Below, piece by piece: positions 19,784-26,299 of a stretch of DNA of 32,976 bases (the first letter of the stretch is position 1; every line of letters starts with the position of its first letter). The stretch lies in NCBI GenBank assembly GCA_902609025.1, contig CACLQD010000004.1, forward strand, positions 17,501 through 50,476. Reading direction: 5' to 3'. A program made the translations under genes and the position numbers. The notes beneath the pieces were generated by a model. The model searched no databases. It had not been told where the DNA came from and worked only from the letters and a program-made list of their open reading frames with translations. This DNA is from an uncultured PS1 clade bacterium. Lineage in GTDB: Bacteria > Pseudomonadota > Alphaproteobacteria > MED-G09.

Positions 19784-20731
19784 TTAAAATAAGCCAAAAT
19801 TAAACTTATATTGCATACCAAACATTATTTCTTCTGTACTTTTTTCTATATTATCATAATTTTTTTCTACATAATTTACATAAAGCTTAACTGGTTTAGC
19901 TATTTTATAATCAAATCCAATACCCAAAAGCTCTCCTCCAGATCTAATCATATCTGACTCTCCATACATAAACTTCAAAGGTAGTTCTTTTATAAAATCT
20001 AATTTTAATGAAACAATATAACCATCATCATCATATCTACCTGTGCTATCTTTTGATTCCTGCCATATGAATCCAATCAAAACTGGATTACTAATAGGAA
20101 TTGATGCAGTAATTCTAGTTGTATTAAAGTAATATCCTTTTTGAGGGACATCTTGATCAAATGCTAATGAAAAATTTGTATCATTAATTATAAATTTACC
20201 TGACCAATTTATCGAGAATGAAAAACCCTCATTACTATCTTCCAATATAGTCATTAGATTAACTTTAAATCCTCTTAGCGAGGGTGTTGTCCATTGAACA
20301 ATTTTTTGACTCCTGTTTTCACCCCATAAAATATTTTTGATGTCTCCGGATGTATCATTAAATAAATCAATTTTAGCTTGAGACTGTTTTACTGGTGTAT
20401 CATGCATTCCTACAATAAATTTTCCAAAAGCTCCCTTTAATCCTACAAAACTATTTCTTTGCTTAAATGCAGGATCCCAATCAATAGGGTCATTTTGTAA
20501 TTCATATTGAAAAATAGCTGATAAACCATTATCAAAAATTTCTGATCCTTTAAATCCAATTCTTGATGCATGAGATTTTATTTCTGATTTTGAACTCTGC
20601 TTACCTTTATTGATATTAGAAATTGCTATATCTAATCGTCCGTATATTTCCTGATTTGCTTGAATTGATGAGGATATTATCAATAAAAATATAAAAGTAG
20701 AGATTAAATATTTATAATTCATTCCCAACAT
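19784..20731 (-). CDS. Gram-negative porin (general porin-like)
   Basis: N-terminal signal, IYGRLDIAISN...SRIGFKGSEIFDNGLSAIFQYEL, RNSFVGLKGAFGKFIVGMHDTPVKQ, C-terminal QYKFNFGLF with terminal Phe. Confidence 0.88.
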   Translation of the reverse strand: MLGMNYKYLISTFIFLLIISSSIQANQEIYGRLDIAISNINKGKQSSKSEIKSHASRIGFKGSEIFDNGLSAIFQYELQNDPIDWDPAFKQRNSFVGLKGAFGKFIVGMHDTPVKQSQAKIDLFNDTSGDIKNILWGENRSQKIVQWTTPSLRGFKVNLMTILEDSNEGFSFSINWSGKFIINDTNFSLAFDQDVPQKGYYFNTTRITASIPISNPVLIGFIWQESKDSTGRYDDDGYIVSLKLDFIKELPLKFMYGESDMIRSGGELLGIGFDYKIAKPVKLYVNYVEKNYDNIEKSTEEIMFGMQYKFNFGLF

Positions 20732-20844
20732 TTCGTACCTCTAACAAAAAAATTTGTTTTTTTTTATGTGAATCACATAACAAGTTTTGTTAGAAAAACA
20801 AATACTTTTTTTACTAAAATACAATTTTTGTATAAAATTATTAT

Positions 20845-21351
20845 ATGGATTCTCATTTGATATTATGGAGGCATGCGGAAGCGAGCATAGGTATAAAAGA
20901 TATTAATCGTGATTTAACTGAAAAAGGAAAATTAGATGGAAAAGAAATAGCTGAATTATTGGCAAAAAATTATACTAATATGAGTTTATTTTGTTCAAAT
21001 GCTATCAGAACAATAAATACATCTAATTATTTGATTAACATATTACCTAAAATTAAAACTTACTATTTTGATAAATTATACTTAGCTACTTCTGATGAAA
21101 TGATAAATATTATCTATCAAAATTCAATTAATAAAAAAAATATACTATGTGTTGGTCATAACCCTGGGATTCATCAATTAGCGTTGTCATTAGTCAAAAA
21201 AAGCTCTATCGATCCTAAATTTGAAAAGATAAATCACAAATATCCCACAGCAGCTCTTGCTGTTATAAAAATTAAAGATGGTAATTGGGAAAACTTATAT
21301 ACTAATCAAAATGAATTAATAGATTTTATAACGCCCAAAGATTTGAAGTAA
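20845..21351 (+). CDS. SixA-like histidine phosphatase
   Basis: LILWRHAEA (RHG motif), RDLTEKGKLDGKEIAELL, CSNAIRTINTS, ILCVGHNPGIHQLAL. Confidence 0.9.
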   Translation: MDSHLILWRHAEASIGIKDINRDLTEKGKLDGKEIAELLAKNYTNMSLFCSNAIRTINTSNYLINILPKIKTYYFDKLYLATSDEMINIIYQNSINKKNILCVGHNPGIHQLALSLVKKSSIDPKFEKINHKYPTAALAVIKIKDGNWENLYTNQNELIDFITPKDLK

Positions 21352-21359
21352 AAATATAT

Positions 21360-22148
21360 TTATTCAAATCCTCTTATTGGTAATTCTTTATAATTAAAAC
21401 CCTTTTCAATTGTTGGCTTAATTGTTGAAAAAAAAGGAGACAAGTCAAAGTCTCTGGGTACAAACAATGAATAATGTCGAATATGGTAGTATTCTTTTTC
21501 AATATACTGACTGTGTTTAACTCCTCTATAGGAAACTTCTTTTAACTTTTTTTCCTTTTGGATAACTGGCAATATTGGATAACTAATAGATTGGAATGCT
21601 TTTGCAATTAATGTGGAGCAAATTACTTTTGAAGGTGTTCCAGATCCGAGAGCAAGCATTCTTCTTCTAAATCGAATTGGAACAGGTGGTTGTGGAAGTA
21701 AATATCTCATTAAATCAATAATATTTTTTCTATCATAATCAAGACCAATAGAGTCAATCATGAATTCAATTACCTTTTCTTTTTCAAGATCAGATAAACC
21801 AGCTGGTCTACAAATTCTAGTGTTAAATTTTTCATATTTTGATAAAGGAACTGTTATAACTCCATCTTTTAAATCTGATTCAATTAAAATAGCATCCGTA
21901 CCAAACTTTTGAGAAAATTTATTATTTTTACCTAGATAAAAAGCTGCATGCGACCATGTTGATTGAGTAAGATATTTTATTGCAGAAGAAACCCTCTGAT
22001 TTCCATCAACCAATAAAATGTCACCGGGTTGCATAACTGACTCAAGATCTCGTAAATTAAATGGACTTCTATTTTCGTACTCTTTAATTGGTTTTTGAAG
22101 CCATTCTACAATTAGTTTATTTAATTTCTCAAAGATTTGAAACACCAA
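21360..22148 (-). CDS. YiiX/YebB-like permuted papain-fold (NlpC/P60-type) protein
   Basis: QPGDILLVDG, STWSHAAFYLG (His) preceding GTPSKVICSTLIAKAF (Cys): permuted His...Cys order of the YiiX family. Confidence 0.78.
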   Translation of the reverse strand: MVFQIFEKLNKLIVEWLQKPIKEYENRSPFNLRDLESVMQPGDILLVDGNQRVSSAIKYLTQSTWSHAAFYLGKNNKFSQKFGTDAILIESDLKDGVITVPLSKYEKFNTRICRPAGLSDLEKEKVIEFMIDSIGLDYDRKNIIDLMRYLLPQPPVPIRFRRRMLALGSGTPSKVICSTLIAKAFQSISYPILPVIQKEKKLKEVSYRGVKHSQYIEKEYYHIRHYSLFVPRDFDLSPFFSTIKPTIEKGFNYKELPIRGFE

Positions 22149-22509
22149 TCACAATAGCGGTAAACCCCATAATACTCATTAAAAGAAATGTACCTTGAGC
22201 ACCTATTAAACGAGGATAATTAGCTCCAGGACTTCTGCTCATTCCCCATGCATGTAATACCCTAAAGATAACAAGTAGACCTCCCATTGTATGAACAATA
22301 TGTGGATGAACACCTGATATCTCTATAAGAAAAAGGAGGAATAAAGAAAGTGGTACATTTTCGACAAAATTAGATTGAACCCTTTGAACTGTATTATCTC
22401 TCCATTCTGGCTCTTTATCTCCTCTTAAACGAACATAAAGGACCTGGTTTGCCAATAGAACGGATAGTAAGATTAATATTCCAGCATATAATAAAGTGAT
22501 CGATGCCAT
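22129..22509 (-). CDS. MAPEG family membrane protein
   Basis: VRLRGDKEPEWRDNTVQRVQSNFVENVPLSLFLLFLIEISG...RVLHAWGMSRSPGANYPRLIGAQGT: MAPEG core motifs. Confidence 0.88.
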   Translation of the reverse strand: MASITLLYAGILILLSVLLANQVLYVRLRGDKEPEWRDNTVQRVQSNFVENVPLSLFLLFLIEISGVHPHIVHTMGGLLVIFRVLHAWGMSRSPGANYPRLIGAQGTFLLMSIMGFTAIVIGVSNL

Positions 22510-22736
22510 TATAACGCTCCATAAATAACAAATATAATACCAATGACTGATAAGCTAATACCTATCCATGCATATTGATCGAACCAAAAAAGCATGAAGG
22601 CTTTTTGTGAGCCTTTTTCAGCAGTTGCAGTTTCTCCAGACTTGAGCTGTCTTGGTAATCCTGAAACCCAAAAAATTTGCAATCCTAACCATAAAAAACC
22701 AAGACCTATTGGAATAAACCAAAAATTTTCATCCAT
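22509..22736 (-). CDS. 75-aa two-TM membrane protein of unknown function, TAATG-coupled to MAPEG
   Basis: Two hydrophobic helices (FWFIPIGLGFLWLGLQIFWV; YAWIGISLSVIGIIFVIYGAL) in an operon; stop overlaps the MAPEG start. Confidence 0.7.
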   Translation of the reverse strand: MDENFWFIPIGLGFLWLGLQIFWVSGLPRQLKSGETATAEKGSQKAFMLFWFDQYAWIGISLSVIGIIFVIYGAL

Positions 22737-22761
22737 GTTTAGACTCCCTTACTCATTTTCA

Positions 22762-23823
22762 TCATGAACCTACTTTTAAAGATATCAGAGGAAGATCAAG
22801 AAAAGAAACAAAACCTGGCTCAGCATCACAGACATAAGGTATCGCATTTACCCCATGCATAGCTGTTGAAATAAGAGGATCATCATTCCAGTCATGACTG
22901 AAAGAGACTTTCATTTTTGGCACTCCCTCAACTTCTACAGTAACACCTACAGGATCATTCCATTCAGGTGCTGAGTCTTCGCTCGCTCTATAAATTGCTT
23001 CTTGAATAATTGTAACATCATTAGAACAATTTCCTGTCCATTTACGTCTTTGTGCAGCAATAGTTCCTTTAGCAATTTTACCTGCAGCAATTTCAAAATC
23101 CTTATCAGCAGTAACCAGCTTTAAATCTTCCTCAACATCTAAAACTTCCACACCTATTCCTTCAGCAATAAGGTAAATGGCTTCTTTAAATAAACCAGAT
23201 AACCACGCCTCATAGCGTTCAGCCTCAACTTCATATTCTTCCATAGTCTTGCCCATAAGCATCCCATCAATAACGATCTCTTTTGAAGGATAATAAGAAA
23301 ATTCTGAACTCTCACTTACAATTATTTTTTTAATTTCCTGAGACATCCCAGTCATTGTAAGGGGGACCAACTCAGCAAGCCAGCCAGGGTTATATCCTGT
23401 TCCATGCAAGCTTACTCCACCCTCTTTACATGCTTCTTCAATTTCATTTAAATAATCTTCTCCAAATGCCTTAGGAAAAAGAAAACCAACTGTAGTAACT
23501 ACATTAACTCCACTTTTTAAAATTTTAATAATATTGTTTTTATCAAGATCTGGATCCTCATTAACTCTAAACGAGGCTAAAGGAGTATAATTAATACAAT
23601 CGATATCTAAATCTGCATTTAAAAATTCATCTATATTATTTGTAGCTTTTACCCCTAATTCTTCAATGCCAATAATGGTTCCAACATCCATTCCGATTTT
23701 GTTTTCATCAGAAACTATTAAACCTGAAAGATTTAAATCTTTTCTATTATTAATACCAATGATTGAAGCTTTACCAACATTGCCACTTGACCATTGAACA
23801 ACATTATATGTTTCTTTTTTCAA
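22762..23823 (-). CDS. NAD(P)-binding oxidoreductase, dihydrodipicolinate reductase/2,4-diaminopentanoate dehydrogenase-like
   Basis: VVQWSSGNVGKASIIGI nucleotide-binding motif, VVTTVGFLFPKAFG, GVSLHGTGYNPGWLAELVPLTMTG typical of DapB-like catabolic dehydrogenases. Confidence 0.83.
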   Translation of the reverse strand: MKKETYNVVQWSSGNVGKASIIGINNRKDLNLSGLIVSDENKIGMDVGTIIGIEELGVKATNNIDEFLNADLDIDCINYTPLASFRVNEDPDLDKNNIIKILKSGVNVVTTVGFLFPKAFGEDYLNEIEEACKEGGVSLHGTGYNPGWLAELVPLTMTGMSQEIKKIIVSESSEFSYYPSKEIVIDGMLMGKTMEEYEVEAERYEAWLSGLFKEAIYLIAEGIGVEVLDVEEDLKLVTADKDFEIAAGKIAKGTIAAQRRKWTGNCSNDVTIIQEAIYRASEDSAPEWNDPVGVTVEVEGVPKMKVSFSHDWNDDPLISTAMHGVNAIPYVCDAEPGFVSFLDLPLISLKVGS

Positions 23824-23925
23824 AATTCACTCCCTATACTAATTTTACTTTAGTTCGACAGAACTATTATGTCATGAAATTTGAGACAAAATAAAATAAT
23901 TATTAGTTAAAAAATATTGAAAATT

Positions 23926-24870
23926 TTAGAGGAAAACGTCGTCTTTAACGCCAAAGAGAACACCGCGCATCCAAGCATTTGCTGGATCATCAGTAGATCT
24001 TTTATTCCATATCATTTTGACTGAAAATTCATCTGATTTAAATGGTAGAGAAACTACATCAAATTCATCTTTGTTATTTACTAGAGCACTAACATTACTT
24101 GATAATGATATAATACAATCTGTCTCGCGAACTATCTCAATGGCAGATTGATAATAATTCACTGATACCATTTTATTTCGTTTTCTTCCCATTTTCGCTA
24201 ATGTCACATCTACAGGGCTATTACTGATACCATCTATACTAATAAATACATGGTCTGCAGCTAAAAAGTTTTCAAAACTTATCTTATTATTTTTAATTAA
24301 TGGATGGCCTTTCCTTGCAACGCATCGATAGGTATCACGATAAACTTCAAAACTATCAAAATATTCATCAAATCTTTGACCAACAGGTGAGTCCATTTCC
24401 TGCACCATGTGTGGATCGGCAGCAAGTATAAAATCAATATCATGATTTTTTAATCTTTCTAAAACGCCATTTTGCAAAGCAATATTTGTGATTTTTATTT
24501 TTGGTGCTTCTTTTTGAAGTGTTTGAACTACCCTTGCGGCAACTTTAGATGCAGCAACATCAGGTGTACAAAAAACAAAACTTTTTTCAGACTCTGCTGG
24601 ATTAAAACCTTCACGTGTTAATGTTCCATCAATTAATTCGAGAGCCTTTTTTATAGGACCAACAAATTCTAAGGCTGCAGGCGTTGGTTGCATACGATCG
24701 CCTGATCGAAAAAAAAGATCATCCTTCATTGTGTAACGCAATCTATTAAGAGCGTTACTTACAGCAGATTGGGATAAATTAAGTTTCTCAGAAGCTTTTG
24801 TTATTGAGCCCTCATCAAAGACTGAATCAAAGACAACAAGCAGATTTAAATCAAGATTATTAAAATTCAT
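23926..24870 (-). CDS. LysR-family transcriptional regulator
   Basis: NLDLNLLVVFDSVFDEGSITKASEKLNLSQSAVSNALNRLR HTH followed by a substrate-binding domain. Confidence 0.95.
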   Translation of the reverse strand: MNFNNLDLNLLVVFDSVFDEGSITKASEKLNLSQSAVSNALNRLRYTMKDDLFFRSGDRMQPTPAALEFVGPIKKALELIDGTLTREGFNPAESEKSFVFCTPDVAASKVAARVVQTLQKEAPKIKITNIALQNGVLERLKNHDIDFILAADPHMVQEMDSPVGQRFDEYFDSFEVYRDTYRCVARKGHPLIKNNKISFENFLAADHVFISIDGISNSPVDVTLAKMGRKRNKMVSVNYYQSAIEIVRETDCIISLSSNVSALVNNKDEFDVVSLPFKSDEFSVKMIWNKRSTDDPANAWMRGVLFGVKDDVFL

Positions 24871-24908
24871 TTTGTAAATACTCTACATTTTTATAATTCA
24901 TTTGATAA

Positions 24909-24931
24909 ATATATAGGAGATCACTATATAT
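24909..24931. promoter_or_regulatory. Candidate LysR-type operator ATATATAG-N7-CTATATAT (T-N11-A)
   Basis: Perfect 8-bp dyad with 7-nt spacer between the lysR-like start (24870) and the divergent micro-ORF (24974); architecture of LTTR sites such as ATAC-N7-GTAT. Confidence 0.45.
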
Positions 24932-24973
24932 AAGTCAACATTAATTCACTGACATAGTTTTATAGGAGAAAAA

Positions 24974-25051
24974 ATGTCAATACTTAAAAACATACTACTA
25001 GTGTTCTTATTTGTTTCAGTACTAATAGCAATACAACCTGTTTTTATATAG
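24974..25051 (+). CDS. 25-aa putative single-TM micro-protein (MSILKNILLVFLFVSVLIAIQPVFI)
   Basis: ATG preceded by SD TAGGAGAAAAA; one hydrophobic helix; below the ORF-track length cutoff. Confidence 0.45.
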   Translation: MSILKNILLVFLFVSVLIAIQPVFI

Positions 25052-25115
25052 TTTCAATAATCAGTCAATATTGATTTAACTGATTTAACAAAATTTAGCT
25101 GAAAGGCAAACGGTA

Positions 25116-25170
25116 TTGGGTAATCTTACCATCCTTCCCCCTCCCAACCCTTCAAGGTGAGGTTACCCAA
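25116..25170 (+). ncRNA. Candidate structured RNA: 15-bp stem with 25-nt C-rich (CCUCCC) loop
   Basis: TTGGGTAATCTTACC / GGTGAGGTTACCCAA pair over 15 bp (13 Watson-Crick, 2 G-U on the + strand); loop ATCCTTCCCCCTCCCAACCCTTCAA lacks G. Confidence 0.5.
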
Positions 25171-25188
25171 AAAATTTAGGAAAGAAAA

Positions 25189-25350
25189 ATGAATTTAAAT
25201 AAAGATATAATAGATTTTAAGGAACCAGAACTTAGAAAAAAAGTTGATAGAATCCAATATGAGAGAGAAATGACTTCAATAGCTATATTTTTATTTATTG
25301 AAAAGCTTTCAAAATTCTTCGGTATTTCCCAATCACAATTCAAACAGTAA
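25189..25350 (+). CDS. 53-aa small protein of unknown function
   Basis: MNLNKDIIDFKEPELRKKVDRIQYEREMTSIAIFLFIEKLSKFFGISQSQFKQ; SD TTTAGGAAAGAAAA 5' of the ATG; directly downstream of the stem-loop. Confidence 0.55.
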   Translation: MNLNKDIIDFKEPELRKKVDRIQYEREMTSIAIFLFIEKLSKFFGISQSQFKQ

Positions 25351-25388
25351 TTTAAAACAATAACAATTTGCTCTATATTTTCTCTGTG

Positions 25389-26249
25389 ATGAGAGAAAAT
25401 ACAATTGTTGTTGATGGATTAACTTTTCCTGAAGGCCCAAGGTGGTATAAGGATAAATTATATTTTTCGGATTTTTTTACACATCAAGTTTACGCTACAG
25501 ACCCCCTAGGGAACTGCAATAGTATACTTAGAGTACCTAACCAGCCATCTGGTTTAGGTTGGTTGCCTGATGGAACTCTTCTTGTTGTTTCTATGATTGA
25601 TCAAAAAGTTTTAGCATATAAAGATAATGCATTAACAGAATATGCTGATTGTTCTGAATATGCCAATTTTCATTGTAACGATATGATAGTGAATACGAAT
25701 GGGTATGCATATATTGGGAATTTTGGTTTTAACAGTCGTAATAATGAAAGCATCAAATCAACAAATCTCATTCTTGTTCGACCGAATGAGAAACCTGTAG
25801 TAGCTGCAGATGATCTTTATTTCCCTAACGGAACAATCATAACAGAGAACAACAAAACTTTAATAATAGGTGAAACTTACGCTGCAAAATTAACTGCTTT
25901 TGATATTAATGATGATGGATCATTATCAAACAGAAGAGTATGGGCTGATTTAGCTAATATAGAGAAAGACTATAGGCCAGTTCCTGATGGAATATGTCTT
26001 GATGAAGAAAATGCCATTTGGATGGCCTCTCCAAGCACAAATGAAGTCCTTCGAATAAAAGAAGGCGGCATCATACTTGATAAAATAGGTGTTCAAACAA
26101 ATGCCTATGCTTGTGTTTTAGGTGGAAAAGATAGAAAAACATTATTTGTTTGCACATCAGGAGGATCGGATATGCAATCCTGTATAAAGAAGAAAGAAGG
26201 TAGAATAGAATCGTTTCAAGTTGATATTCCAGGAGCTGGAATTCCATAA
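25389..26249 (+). CDS. SMP-30/gluconolactonase/LRE family protein
   Basis: VVDGLTFPEGPRWYKDKLYFSDF, QPSGLGWLPDGTLLVVSM, CNDMIVNTNGYAYIGNFGF, PDGICLDEENAIWMA beta-propeller repeats. ATG 25389 preferred over TTG 25368. Confidence 0.92.
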   Translation: MRENTIVVDGLTFPEGPRWYKDKLYFSDFFTHQVYATDPLGNCNSILRVPNQPSGLGWLPDGTLLVVSMIDQKVLAYKDNALTEYADCSEYANFHCNDMIVNTNGYAYIGNFGFNSRNNESIKSTNLILVRPNEKPVVAADDLYFPNGTIITENNKTLIIGETYAAKLTAFDINDDGSLSNRRVWADLANIEKDYRPVPDGICLDEENAIWMASPSTNEVLRIKEGGIILDKIGVQTNAYACVLGGKDRKTLFVCTSGGSDMQSCIKKKEGRIESFQVDIPGAGIP

Positions 26250-26279
26250 AAAAAACCCCAGCTTAAACTGGGGTTTTTT
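26250..26279. terminator. Bidirectional intrinsic terminator
   Basis: AAAAAA-CCCCAG-CTTAAA-CTGGGG-TTTTTT: perfect GC stem with A/T tracts on both sides, between convergent SMP-30 and TonB receptor genes. Confidence 0.93.
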
Positions 26280-26299
26280 CATTTAACTAATAATTATTT

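Noticed and set aside
25111-25175. Interpretation of the 25116-25170 stem-loop as an intrinsic terminator
   Set aside because: 25-nt loop and no U-tract on either strand after the stem.
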